Assembly (NCBI GenBank): GCA_021780735.1 | Contig: JAJXYE010000266.1 | Coordinates: forward strand, 1 to 45,713 | DNA length: 45,713 bases | Direction: 5' to 3' | From: Pseudomonadota bacterium | Lineage (GTDB): Bacteria; Pseudomonadota; Gammaproteobacteria; Xanthomonadales; Rhodanobacteraceae | Part shown: in pieces, positions 9,148 to 17,614 of the stretch | Numbering within the stretch: the stretch's first letter is position 1 | How the letters are laid out: every line of letters begins with the position of its first letter | Made by a program: the position numbers and the translations under genes | Notes under the pieces: model-generated | Databases searched by the model: none | Told to the model about the DNA's origin: nothing | What the model saw: only the letters and a program-made list of their open reading frames with translations

Positions 9148-10017
9148 GTGACTGACCACACCGCCATTTCCCATGTCTTCGATGTGGATCAGCAGACCTT
9201 CGAAGCCGATGTCCTGCAGGCCTCCATGACCACGCCGATACTGGTGGATTTCTGGGCGACCTGGTGTGAGCCGTGCAAGGTGCTCGGGCCTATGCTGGAG
9301 AAGCTGGCCAGCGAATACAACGGCGCGTTCCGGCTCGGCAAGGTCGACGTCGACAGCGAGCAGGAGCTGGCCGGCATGTTCGGCATCAAGAGCATCCCCA
9401 CCGTGATGCTGGTCAAGGACGGCCAGGTACTGGACGGCTTCGCCGGCGCCCTGCCCGAAGGCCAGCTGCGCGAGTTCCTCTCGCGCCATCTGCAACCACT
9501 GAAAGGTTCGGCATCCAGCGATGCACTCGATGAGCAGGAAGTGGAGACCGCGGAGCAGGCGATCAATCGTCTGCAGCAGGCGATCGCCACCACGCCGGAC
9601 AAGGCCGAACTGAAACTCGACCTGGCACTCGCCCTGATGCGCGCGGGCCAGGCCGACGCCGCCGAAGCCGAGCTTGGCGCACTGCCCGCCAATCTCGCCA
9701 CCGACGCACGCGCCGTGCGCCTGCGCAGCGAACTGGACCTCGCCCATGCGCTGCAAGGCGCACCCGACCTGGTTGCCTTGCAACAGGCGGTCGCGGCCGA
9801 TCCCGCCGACTGGGCTGCGCGCGACCAGCTTGGCGTGCGCCTGCTGCTGGAAGGCGATGCCGAAGGCGGGCTCGAGCAGTTCCTGACCATCCTGCAAAAG
9901 GCCCGCGACTGGAATGACGGTCAGGCGAAGAAGCGTCTGCTCGCCGCCTTTGCCACGCTCGACGATGCCGATCTGGTCGGACGCTCTCGCCGGCGGATGG
10001 CGTCGATGCTGTTCTGA
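9148..10017 (+). CDS. cnoX: CnoX/YbbN chaperedoxin (thioredoxin-TPR protein)
   Basis: CnoX family proteins bind unfolded clients, protect them from oxidation and pass them to GroEL. The 289-residue protein has a thioredoxin domain (about residues 10-115) with FWATWCEPCKVLGP; the redox pair is C40-C43, so unlike E. coli CnoX (SxxC) this copy keeps a CxxC that could do thiol-disulfide exchange. The remainder is TPR-like helices (EQAINRLQQAI, LDLALALMRAGQADAAEAEL, ARDQLGVRLLLEGDAEGGLEQFL). The GTG start has GGAG at 8 bases. The gene is divergent from the pqi operon and followed by a repeat-rich gap. Confidence 0.93.
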   Translation: MTDHTAISHVFDVDQQTFEADVLQASMTTPILVDFWATWCEPCKVLGPMLEKLASEYNGAFRLGKVDVDSEQELAGMFGIKSIPTVMLVKDGQVLDGFAGALPEGQLREFLSRHLQPLKGSASSDALDEQEVETAEQAINRLQQAIATTPDKAELKLDLALALMRAGQADAAEAELGALPANLATDARAVRLRSELDLAHALQGAPDLVALQQAVAADPADWAARDQLGVRLLLEGDAEGGLEQFLTILQKARDWNDGQAKKRLLAAFATLDDADLVGRSRRRMASMLF

Positions 10018-10022
10018 TCTTT

Positions 10023-10087
10023 GGGGAACGGGGAACGGGGAACGGCCAGAGCTTCGCCGCTTTGCTTGTGCCCCGTTCCCAGTTCCC
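10023..10087. repeat. Tandem GGGGAAC repeat with inverted arm
   Basis: Three exact copies of the heptamer GGGGAAC occupy 10023-10043. The sequence CCCCGTTCCC at 10071-10080 is the perfect complement of GGGAACGGGG at 10031-10040, leaving a 30-base loop, and a further GTTCCC follows. It lies 6 bases after the cnoX stop. It could fold as an RNA stem-loop ending that transcript, but there is no T-tract. Confidence 0.75.
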
Positions 10088-10112
10088 GCACCATACCATC
10101 GCGTACGTTCGG

Positions 10113-10140
10113 GCAAGATCGGGCGATCCCCCGATCTTGC
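10113..10140. other. 11-bp perfect inverted repeat
   Basis: GCAAGATCGGG (10113-10123) and CCCGATCTTGC (10130-10140) are exact reverse complements with a 6-base loop, CGATCC. It sits 8 bases upstream of the DUF4442 start codon, so it could be an operator-like palindrome, a leader hairpin that hides the ribosome site, or part of the same intergenic repeat as the GGGGAAC block. Confidence 0.7.
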
Positions 10141-10148
10141 GAACTTCA

Positions 10149-10601
10149 ATGCGCGCACCCACCTTCCGTCGTCTGCTCAACCTGTGGCCTCCGTTCCTGT
10201 TCAACTCGATCCGCCTGCAGTGGCTCAGTGGCGACTACAGCGAGGCGAAGGTGGGGCTGCGCCTGCGTCCGTGGAACCGCAACTAGGTGCGCAGCCAGTT
10301 CGGCGGCAACCTGTTCGCCATGGTGGATCCGTTCTGGATGCTGCTGCTGATGCACCGGCTGGGCAACGACTACCAGGTGTGGGACAAGGCTGGCGTGATC
10401 GACTTCGTGGCGCCTGGCCGCGACGACGTCTACGCCCACTTCAAGCTGGAGCAGGTCGTGGTCGACGAACTGCGCGCCGCCGCCTCCGGCGGGCAGAAGG
10501 TACTGCGCTGGTTCGAGACCGAAGTGAAGACCGCTGCTGGTGAAGTCATCGCCATCGTGCGCAAGCAGGTCTGCGTGCGGCTGAAGCATGAAGCCCGCTG
10601 A
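10149..10601 (+). pseudogene. DUF4442 thioesterase-like protein, interrupted by in-frame amber
   Basis: The frame reads MRAPTFRRLLNLWPPFLFNSI...LRPWNRN, then TAG at 10284-10286, then continues in the same frame as VRSQFGGNLFAMVDPFWMLLLMHRLG...VWDKAG through to TGA at 10599. Together the pieces make a normal-length (about 150 residues) hotdog-fold DUF4442 protein, a family related to acyl-CoA thioesterases. In relatives the RPWNRN segment is normally followed by Tyr-Val, so a single TAC-to-TAG change explains the stop. As written it gives a 45-residue fragment, and a separate restart at GTG 10287 would lack the N-terminal helix. It may be a recent nonsense mutation, a sequencing error or a readthrough case. 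Confidence 0.8.
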
Positions 10602-10708
10602 GCCGCAGCCTGGATTGCAGGAACAACTTAAGCCGCGATGCTCCTTCCACAGCCATCCACAAGCCCGGCGCACAACAGCTGAATCCTTTCCCACAGAAGT
10701 CCGTTGCT

Positions 10709-11377
10709 TCACTCCTGCTCGAAGCGAGCGATTTCCTGCAGCATCGATTCTGCCTTCCGCACGGCGCTGCCGGCGAAGTTGTTCTCCAGCCAGCGGCGAT
10801 GCCCGACACGGCGAATCAGCCAGTACACCAGCACGACCAGCGCCAACGAAACAATGCCGCTGAAGACGAGATGGCGAGCCAGGCCGGGAGCGTGGCTCCA
10901 ATAATCATCTCCCCACTGATCGAAGTCGTACTGGATCAGCATGAGCATCGCGGGCACCCAAATGACGCTGCCCAACACGGAGAACACCGGCGCTTCCACC
11001 CGCACCCGCCACGTGCGCAATCGGGCGAGCCGGCGCTGGATATCCAGCACGGGCGCGGCATAGTCGATGGCCTGCAACTGGAAAAGCAACCGCCCGGCAA
11101 ACCCGACCATCACGATGCCGAACATCTGCATCACGATGCCGCATGCCATCTGATGCACCACGCCTTGATGCGTCGTCCAGAACGAAATGCCCCAGAGCAT
11201 TGCGGCGATGCCGAAGACGATCTGCATCGACTGCCCCCACACCAGCGGACGCAGGCTCCGGCGCAGCCGATCCATGCCTTGTCCACGATGGATGAGCCGC
11301 TGCAACGACGCCTGCTCGGCCAGTCGCCGATCCAGCTGCTGCCAGGCAAGTTTCATCTCGTCCAGTTCCATCGTCAT
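10709..11377 (-). CDS. Four-helix membrane protein paired with ECF sigma factor
   Basis: A 222-residue protein that I do not place in a named family. It has a charged amphipathic N-terminus (ELDEMKLAWQQLDRRLAEQASLQRLIHR) likely in the cytoplasm, then four hydrophobic stretches: about residues 47-68, 72-100, 130-150 and 168-190. A short C-terminal cytoplasmic helix (AVRKAESMLQEIARFEQE) follows. The ATG overlaps the sigma-factor stop as ATGA, so the two proteins are coupled. By position it is the expected regulator or anti-sigma factor, but it lacks the HxxxCxxC zinc motif of classical ZAS anti-sigma proteins. The function is inferred from context only. Confidence 0.75.
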   Translation of the reverse strand: MTMELDEMKLAWQQLDRRLAEQASLQRLIHRGQGMDRLRRSLRPLVWGQSMQIVFGIAAMLWGISFWTTHQGVVHQMACGIVMQMFGIVMVGFAGRLLFQLQAIDYAAPVLDIQRRLARLRTWRVRVEAPVFSVLGSVIWVPAMLMLIQYDFDQWGDDYWSHAPGLARHLVFSGIVSLALVVLVYWLIRRVGHRRWLENNFAGSAVRKAESMLQEIARFEQE

Positions 11378-11901
11378 GCTCCCGTGGTTTCGGCAGCAAC
11401 CATCTGCCCGCGCAGTTTCTGCTTGATGCGGCTTATCTTGGTCGCAACATTGGTTTCGCTGATGCCGAGAATCTCGGCGATCTCGGCGTAGCTGCGATCC
11501 TCCAGGTACAGCAGGATCAGCGCCCGGTTGAGCGGATCGAGCTCGCCGATGAAGGCATACAGCGCGGTCAGCCGCTCGTCCTGTTGCGGAATCGCCTCGC
11601 CGCCACCGACGGTTTCCAGGTGATGCGGCTGCAGTGGCTCGAACCGATCGGTCTCCGACCAGCGCCCGCGCCGCGCCTGTGAAATCGCCACGTTCAACGC
11701 GATGCGGTACATCCAGGTGGAAAACCTCGCCTGTCCCTCGTCATAGCGGCCGAACGAACGCCACAGCTGGGTGGCGATCTCCTGCGCCAGATCCTCGCGA
11801 TCGGCCAGGCTGCGGCTGTACACGCTGGCCACCTTGAATACGATGCCGCGATGCTCCTGCAGCAGCGATTCGAAGCGCAGCTGATGTTTTCTGGCCGTCA
11901 T
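11374..11901 (-). CDS. ECF-type RNA polymerase sigma factor
   Basis: A 175-residue sigma70-family extracytoplasmic-function factor. Region 2 is seen as FKVASVYSRSLADREDLAQEIATQLWRSFGRYDEGQARFSTWMYRIALNVAISQARR. Region 4 is LDPLNRALILLYLEDRSYAEIAEILGISETNVATKISRIKQKL, with the helix-turn-helix that reads the -35 element. It is translationally coupled to the membrane protein downstream. The 245-base gap upstream contains no other believable gene. It has a run of seven T on the minus strand in a TGTGATTTTTTTCG...GCGAAT context near 11934-11962 that could be an autoregulated promoter, which is speculative. No strong ribosome site precedes the ATG. Confidence 0.92.
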   Translation of the reverse strand: MTARKHQLRFESLLQEHRGIVFKVASVYSRSLADREDLAQEIATQLWRSFGRYDEGQARFSTWMYRIALNVAISQARRGRWSETDRFEPLQPHHLETVGGGEAIPQQDERLTALYAFIGELDPLNRALILLYLEDRSYAEIAEILGISETNVATKISRIKQKLRGQMVAAETTGA

Positions 11902-12146
11902 GGATGTCCGGATTCGGCTGGGTTCACTCCATGATTCGCCCGGCAGCGAAAAAAATCACAACGGGGCCTTCCCGTCGGGGCAGCGGCGGTCGAACGGGGC
12001 ATTGCGGACTGCACCAAAAAGCGGTGACGCCGGTTGGCAACGCGCTGTCGTTCCCTGCGCAAGCGGGTGCGGGCAGCGCGACTGCCGCCAGTTCCGACGA
12101 TGCCCGTGCCCGTGGTGATCGGGCTAGCGTCGCGACTTTGGCCCGG

Positions 12147-13586
12147 TCACGAGGCGGTACCACCCACCGTCATGCCGTCGATCTTCAGAGTCGGCTGGCC
12201 GACGCCCACGGGCACGCTCTGGCCATCCTTGCCGCAGACGCCGACGCCTTCGTCGAGCTTGAGGTCGTTGCCGATCATCGAGACCCGATTGAGCACCTCC
12301 GGACCGCTGCCGATCAGGGTGGCGCCCTTGACCGGGCGGGTGATCCTGCCGTCCTCGATCAGGTACGCCTCGCTGGCGGAGAACACGAACTTGCCGTTGG
12401 TGATGTCGACCTGACCGCCGCCGAAATTCGGCGCGTACAGACCCTTCTTCACCGAGCGGATGATTTCCGCCGGGTCGTGCTGGCCGGCGAGCATGTAGGT
12501 GTTGGTCATGCGCGGCATCGGCAACGCGGTGAACGACTCGCGGCGACCGTTGCCGGTCGGCGCCATGCCCATCAACCGTGCGTTGAGCTTGTCCTGCATG
12601 TAGCCCTTGAGGATGCCGTCCTCGATCAACGTGGTGCACTCAGTCGGCGTGCCCTCATCGTCGATGCTGAGCGAGCCACGACGGCCCGGCAGGGTGCCGT
12701 CGTCGACGATGGTGACGCCTTTCGCTGCCACGCGCTGACCGATGCGGCCGGAGAATGCGGAGCTGCCCTTGCGGTTGAAATCCCCTTCCAGACCGTGACC
12801 GATGGCCTCATGCAGCAGCACGCCGGGCCAGCCCGGACCGAGCACCACGGTCATCTGCCCGGCCGGTGCGTCGACCGCATCCAGATTGACCAGCGCCGAA
12901 CGAACCGCTTCGTCGGCAAACGCCAGGGCACGACCGTTCTCGATCAGTTCGCGATAACCGTAACGTCCACCGCCACCGGCATTGCCCTGTTCGCGGCGAC
13001 CGTTCTGCTCGGCGATGACCTGGACGTTGAGCCGCACCAGCGGGCGCACGTCGGCAGCCAGGGTGCCGTCCGAGGCAGCGATCAGGATCGTATCGACCGT
13101 GGCCGCGATGCTGACGATCACCTGCTTCACCCGCGGGTCGCGCGAGCGGGCGTACGCGTCCACCTCGCGCAACAGGGCGATCTTGTCGGGGTTGGGCAGG
13201 CTCTCGACCGGGTCGATGGCGGGATACAGCGGGCGCGCACCGTTGAGCGCCAGCGGTTTGCCGGCGCCCTTGCCATCATGGGCGATGGCGCGTGCGGCGC
13301 GCGAGGCTTCAAGCAGTTGCGGCAGCACGATCTCGTCGGAATAGGCGAAGCCGGTCTTCTCACCGGACATTGCGCGCACGCCCACGCCCTGCTCGATGGA
13401 GTGGCTGCCGTCCTTGACGATGCCTTCCTCGAGCAGCCACGACTCGCTGCGTGAATGCTGAAAATACAGGTCGGCAGCGTCGATCGACGGGCCCATCAGC
13501 TGGCTGAAGACGCGGTCGAGATCGCCGGTGGCGATGCCGCCCGGGGCGAGCAGCTTGCTTTCGGCGAGGGTAATCAGGGAATCCAT
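12147..13586 (-). CDS. tldD: Metalloprotease TldD
   Basis: TldD is the catalytic half of the TldD/TldE (PmbA) zinc protease that trims modified peptides and unfolded polypeptides. The 479-residue length fits the family. The metal-binding HExxxH motif is visible as [13 protein letters not shown], with His259, Glu260 and His264. The glycine-rich C-terminus ([16 protein letters not shown]) is typical. It lies downstream of yhdP in the same rng-yhdP-tldD order known from E. coli, with a 101-base gap before it. tldE is not in this window. Confidence 0.96.
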   Translation of the reverse strand: MDSLITLAESKLLAPGGIATGDLDRVFSQLMGPSIDAADLYFQHSRSESWLLEEGIVKDGSHSIEQGVGVRAMSGEKTGFAYSDEIVLPQLLEASRAARAIAHDGKGAGKPLALNGARPLYPAIDPVESLPNPDKIALLREVDAYARSRDPRVKQVIVSIAATVDTILIAASDGTLAADVRPLVRLNVQVIAEQNGRREQGNAGGGGRYGYRELIENGRALAFADEAVRSALVNLDAVDAPAGQMTVVLGPGWPGVLLHEAIGHGLEGDFNRKGSSAFSGRIGQRVAAKGVTIVDDGTLPGRRGSLSIDDEGTPTECTTLIEDGILKGYMQDKLNARLMGMAPTGNGRRESFTALPMPRMTNTYMLAGQHDPAEIIRSVKKGLYAPNFGGGQVDITNGKFVFSASEAYLIEDGRITRPVKGATLIGSGPEVLNRVSMIGNDLKLDEGVGVCGKDGQSVPVGVGQPTLKIDGMTVGGTAS

Positions 13587-13687
13587 GGGTCTCGTTGGTC
13601 TGCGGTGGTTCCGGAACTATCCCACATGGGGCTGTCGCCGGGTGCTTTAAAGCGCAGGCCACGACAGCATGAAAACGGAGAACCGGC

Positions 13688-16600
13688 TCAGCGCTGCACT
13701 GAGCCCGATGCGGCGGGCGATGCGCTGCTGCTGGCGGGTGCCGGGACGCTGGGCGCCGGCGCTGGAGCACTGGACGAAGAGGCAGGCAACACAACGGTCG
13801 GCTGGGTAACCACATGCTTTTCGACGAGGGTGATGACCGGCTTGTCCCAGCTGCCCGTGATCTTGTAGCGCGCACTCGCCGCATGGTTCAGGCCCTTGCC
13901 GAGCAAGCCCTGCACCGCGAAGCCGGCCGCGGCGCCAATCGGCCCACCCACCACCGCACCGACCAGGGGCAGGCTGTTGCCGACATGCGGCACCACCCAC
14001 ATCTGCTGGTCGTAGTCCCGCGCACGCAGGCCGGTGCGACCCTTGACGCTGATGTTGGCGGCCGGACCGTCGATCACCAAGTTGCTGGTGGTGGCATTGC
14101 CATCGCTCAGGCGAAAATTGCCGGTGATCGAATCGAATCCCAGGCCCTTGCCGAAGACGTCGCCAAAATCCAGGGTGAGCCGGCGCGGCAGTTCGGCCAG
14201 CGAAACCAGGCCAAGCAGACGGCCCATACCCGGCGAACTGGCCTCGGGAATGCGGCCATCCCTGACATCGACGCTCAACGTGCCATCCATGGTCGCCAGC
14301 GTCAGCGCGCTGGGACTGCCTGGCCAGCTGGCGTCGAGTTCATCGTGGGTCTTGCCACCGTTGACCAGCCCGTCGTAACCGAGGGCGCCCAGCATCGCAC
14401 CGAGATCCTCGGCGGAAAAATTGATCCGCATGTGGGTGTGGCTGTTGCTGGCGCTGCCGTTCCAGTCGCCGCTGGCCGTGACCTGCACCCGCTTGGACAA
14501 CGCGCGCAGTTGCTCGATGTGCATGCCCCTGGCTGTCGGCCAGGTCTCCAGGCGGGCTTCGCCGAGCTTCGCATCACCCAGGCGCAGGTCACCGATCCAC
14601 AGGTGAAACGGCGGCAGCGCGGCGGGATTGATGCCTGTGTTGGCCGGATCGACGACCGCCCCACCGCTGGCTGCGGCACCGTCGGCAGGTTTCGCGTCCT
14701 GCGCCGGCCAGTGCAGGCGCTGCAAGCGCGCGGTAACCCCACGCTTGCCCAGCTCCACCGTCGGCACGCTGAAGTTGCCGGCCATGGAGGCCCCATCCAC
14801 ATCCACGCTCAACACGTCAGGCCGGGGCGTGGCAACCAGCTTCAGGGCTCCCAGCGGACGACCGAACCAACCGGCACGGTCGGTGCTGACATCGAGACTC
14901 TCCAGGCCCGGTCCATCCCCGCTGCCGCCAGCGACGCGCTGCACCCAGCCGGTCACATCCAGCGTGGCGGCATGGCCGCGAATACGCAGGTCACGCAACG
15001 GCAGGCTCTGTGGCATCTGGTCGCCGAAAGCCAGGGTGCCCGCCAGTACCTGCTGCGGGTCAGCGGGAAGCCGCAGGTGACCGCGCATCAGCTGGCCAAG
15101 CGCGATCTGCACGTCGCTGCCGCTGACCGGCAGGCTCATGCTCAGATGCAGCGGCAGGCTGGCCCCCGCTGGCTTGTCCAGCGGCGCCGGAAGATCCAGC
15201 GTGGTGCCGATCAATGGCGAGTCGACGCTGAGCGTTTGCGCGAGGGCATCGCTACCGGCCTGATGCGCGATGCTGAAACCGATGGCGAAATCGCTGCGCC
15301 CGTCTGCCAGCTTGCCGATCCAGTCCAGTGACGGGTAATCCTGGATGAGTTCGGCCACGCGATAATTGCCCTGCAGCGTGGCTGACAGAATCGTCGCCGG
15401 ATCGGCATTGGCGCCGGCAATCGCCATCTGCAGGCTGGAGGGCTCGCCGTGGAAGCTGGTATTCAGCGGGCCGGCCTGCATTCCGTGCAGATCGAATGTC
15501 AACGGGCCATTGAGCCTGGCCAGCTGCAGGTTCCACGCCGGCGCGCTGAGGTCGGCGTCCTTCAGCTGGGCGCTGCCGTTCAACTGCGCCTTGCTGACGT
15601 CCTTCAACGGCAACGCAAGATGAAACCCGAAACTGCCGCTGCCACCCAGTTTCAGCTTGGCCAGGACATCGGCCTGACGGTTGGCGATCGGGCTCTTGCG
15701 CGCAAATTCCAGCAGGCCCGCTGCGCTGCCGCTGCCCTGCACGTTGAGGTCGAGCAGGCCCTCGCCGAAATCGGGAATCAGCGCCACGGCCTTGTCCACC
15801 TTCACGCCGAGCGACTGTCCGGCATCGACCTCGACCAGCATGCCGCTGTTGATGAAGCTGGCGATCGCATTCACCCCTTCCGCACGCGGCCAGTCCTTGC
15901 CGTAGTCGAAGGTCAGGGCGCTGATTTGCGCTCGTGCCTCGAAGCGCCCCTCGTTGTGACGGAATGGCCAGTCTCCCAGATTGCCGTACAGCAGCACCTC
16001 CGCCTGGTCGAGCTTGCCGCTGACCAGCGCTCGATCGAGCCAGGCGATGCTGGCCGGCGGCATCACCCCGATCGGCCAGAACAGTTTCGCCGACGCCACA
16101 TCGGAAGGATCCAGACTGACGTAGATCTTCGCGAACGGCGCGCCCCCCGCCGCCGGCAGGATCAGCTGGCCGCGGGCGCTGCCGGCATAGCCGGCGCCGA
16201 CGAAATCCAGCGTATCGACACCGAGGTGCCAGTCGCCGTCCTCGGCCCAGAACGCCAGGTTGCCGGACAACCGCGACAGCACGAACGGCTGGCGGAAAAG
16301 ATGCGGTGATTGCACGATGGTCGATTGCGCTGGCAGCTCGAGCGAGATCGCCTCCGCATCGCCGCGCAGCTGGCCGTGCAAACCCTCCAGACCAGGCAGC
16401 TTGCCGACCGGATCGATGCCCATGCCGCTGAATTGCAGCGCCAGCTCCTGCACGCCGACCGCCTGCGACCAGTGCAGGTCCAGCTGATCCAGTTCGCCAC
16501 GCGGATGCCCGCTGCCCAGCCATCGCGCCAGCGGACCAGGCATATCGGGCTTCAACGCCAGCCATGGCAGCAGCGGGGCCAGCTGCAATGCACGTGCGGC

Positions 16601-17593
16601 AACCTCGACGGTTGTCTGCCCGGTGACCGGATGGTGCAGATCCGCCACCAGCGCGCTGCCGTCGTCGCCGGCCCAGCGCAATTGGTAACCGTCTGCGCTG
16701 GCATGCACACCGGCCAACCCGTGCAGGGTCACCACGCTTGCGCTGCCTCCGGCGGGCGCCGTCACCGCCAGGGAATCCAGCCCGAATCGGATCAGGCTGC
16801 TGCTCAGCTTCCCCTCCTTCCAGTCCAGCCACGCGCTGAGGCGACCGCGGCCATGGTCAAGCCGGTAGCCACCCGTGTCGAAACCATCCAGCAGGGCGGG
16901 CAGTTGCGCGCCGTCGACGCCGACCCACACCCGTCCGGCGCGTCCATCGTCACTGGAACGACCGGCCAATCGCACGCTGGCATCCGGCACACCTTCGCGC
17001 TGCAGCCTGCCGCCAAAGCGCAGCTGGTCACCCTGATGGCTCAAGCGCAATTGCGGCGAGATCAGTGTGTAGCGCTTGCCGGTGGTGGTGTCGTCGACCA
17101 CCAGGCGCAGATTGGCCAGCCACAGATCCATCGACAGTGGGCCCAGCGACATCGGCTGGCTGTCGCTTCCTGCGCCCACGCCGATGCCATTGACATGCCA
17201 CCCGGCGGTATCGTGCAGCAGATCGAGCTGCAGATCGCGCACATGCAGATTCAGCAACTGCCGCGAGGGCAGCAGCCAGCCACCGAAATCCAGCTTCAAC
17301 TCGGATTCGGGCAACCTCAGCACAGCGCCGCCCGCCGCCGCACCCACACGCACTCCGTGCAGGATGAATTCCGGCCCGGATGGCGTCCAGCGCCCTTCCA
17401 TCGAACTGATGCTGACCGGCCGCTGCAGGCGCTGACTGAGCTGCCCCGCCACCCACGCCGGATGCCTGGCCAGCAACGGCAACAGTATCTGACCCAGTGC
17501 CATCAGAACCGCCAGGACGATCACCATCGTGCCGACGATCCAGCTCAGCGCACGAAAAACACGATGCATTCGCCGCCGCCACAATGCGTTCAC
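13688..17593 (-). CDS. yhdP: YhdP-family AsmA-like transport protein
   Basis: YhdP is one of the large AsmA-like bridge proteins that move phospholipids to the outer membrane in E. coli. The 1301-residue protein has one N-terminal membrane helix (FRALSWIVGTMVIVLAVLMALG, about residues 14-36). A very long periplasmic region of beta-rich repeats follows, with segments such as QRPVSISSMEGRW near the start and a C-terminal conserved part FKGLGFDSITGNFRLSDGNATTSNLVIDGPAANISVKGR. The end is a serine/proline/alaninerich low-complexity tail (about 30 residues), unlikely to be structured. It lies 21 bases downstream of rng and is probably in the same transcript. Confidence 0.93.
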   Translation of the reverse strand: MNALWRRRMHRVFRALSWIVGTMVIVLAVLMALGQILLPLLARHPAWVAGQLSQRLQRPVSISSMEGRWTPSGPEFILHGVRVGAAAGGAVLRLPESELKLDFGGWLLPSRQLLNLHVRDLQLDLLHDTAGWHVNGIGVGAGSDSQPMSLGPLSMDLWLANLRLVVDDTTTGKRYTLISPQLRLSHQGDQLRFGGRLQREGVPDASVRLAGRSSDDGRAGRVWVGVDGAQLPALLDGFDTGGYRLDHGRGRLSAWLDWKEGKLSSSLIRFGLDSLAVTAPAGGSASVVTLHGLAGVHASADGYQLRWAGDDGSALVADLHHPVTGQTTVEVAARALQLAPLLPWLALKPDMPGPLARWLGSGHPRGELDQLDLHWSQAVGVQELALQFSGMGIDPVGKLPGLEGLHGQLRGDAEAISLELPAQSTIVQSPHLFRQPFVLSRLSGNLAFWAEDGDWHLGVDTLDFVGAGYAGSARGQLILPAAGGAPFAKIYVSLDPSDVASAKLFWPIGVMPPASIAWLDRALVSGKLDQAEVLLYGNLGDWPFRHNEGRFEARAQISALTFDYGKDWPRAEGVNAIASFINSGMLVEVDAGQSLGVKVDKAVALIPDFGEGLLDLNVQGSGSAAGLLEFARKSPIANRQADVLAKLKLGGSGSFGFHLALPLKDVSKAQLNGSAQLKDADLSAPAWNLQLARLNGPLTFDLHGMQAGPLNTSFHGEPSSLQMAIAGANADPATILSATLQGNYRVAELIQDYPSLDWIGKLADGRSDFAIGFSIAHQAGSDALAQTLSVDSPLIGTTLDLPAPLDKPAGASLPLHLSMSLPVSGSDVQIALGQLMRGHLRLPADPQQVLAGTLAFGDQMPQSLPLRDLRIRGHAATLDVTGWVQRVAGGSGDGPGLESLDVSTDRAGWFGRPLGALKLVATPRPDVLSVDVDGASMAGNFSVPTVELGKRGVTARLQRLHWPAQDAKPADGAAASGGAVVDPANTGINPAALPPFHLWIGDLRLGDAKLGEARLETWPTARGMHIEQLRALSKRVQVTASGDWNGSASNSHTHMRINFSAEDLGAMLGALGYDGLVNGGKTHDELDASWPGSPSALTLATMDGTLSVDVRDGRIPEASSPGMGRLLGLVSLAELPRRLTLDFGDVFGKGLGFDSITGNFRLSDGNATTSNLVIDGPAANISVKGRTGLRARDYDQQMWVVPHVGNSLPLVGAVVGGPIGAAAGFAVQGLLGKGLNHAASARYKITGSWDKPVITLVEKHVVTQPTVVLPASSSSAPAPAPSVPAPASSSASPAASGSVQR

Positions 17594-17614
17594 GCGCAGC
17601 AGCCCGCGGCGGAA

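Noticed and set aside
8572-10158. 528-residue minus-strand ORF
   Set aside because: Covers cnoX antisense and pqiA in another frame; no domain is visible.
11924-12163. 79-residue minus-strand ORF upstream of the sigma factor
   Set aside because: Overlaps the tldD end, has a biased Ala/Pro/Arg composition and no ribosome site; more likely non-coding.
11904-13454. 516-residue plus-strand ORF
   Set aside because: Antisense to tldD, which has the HExxxH motif and correct length.
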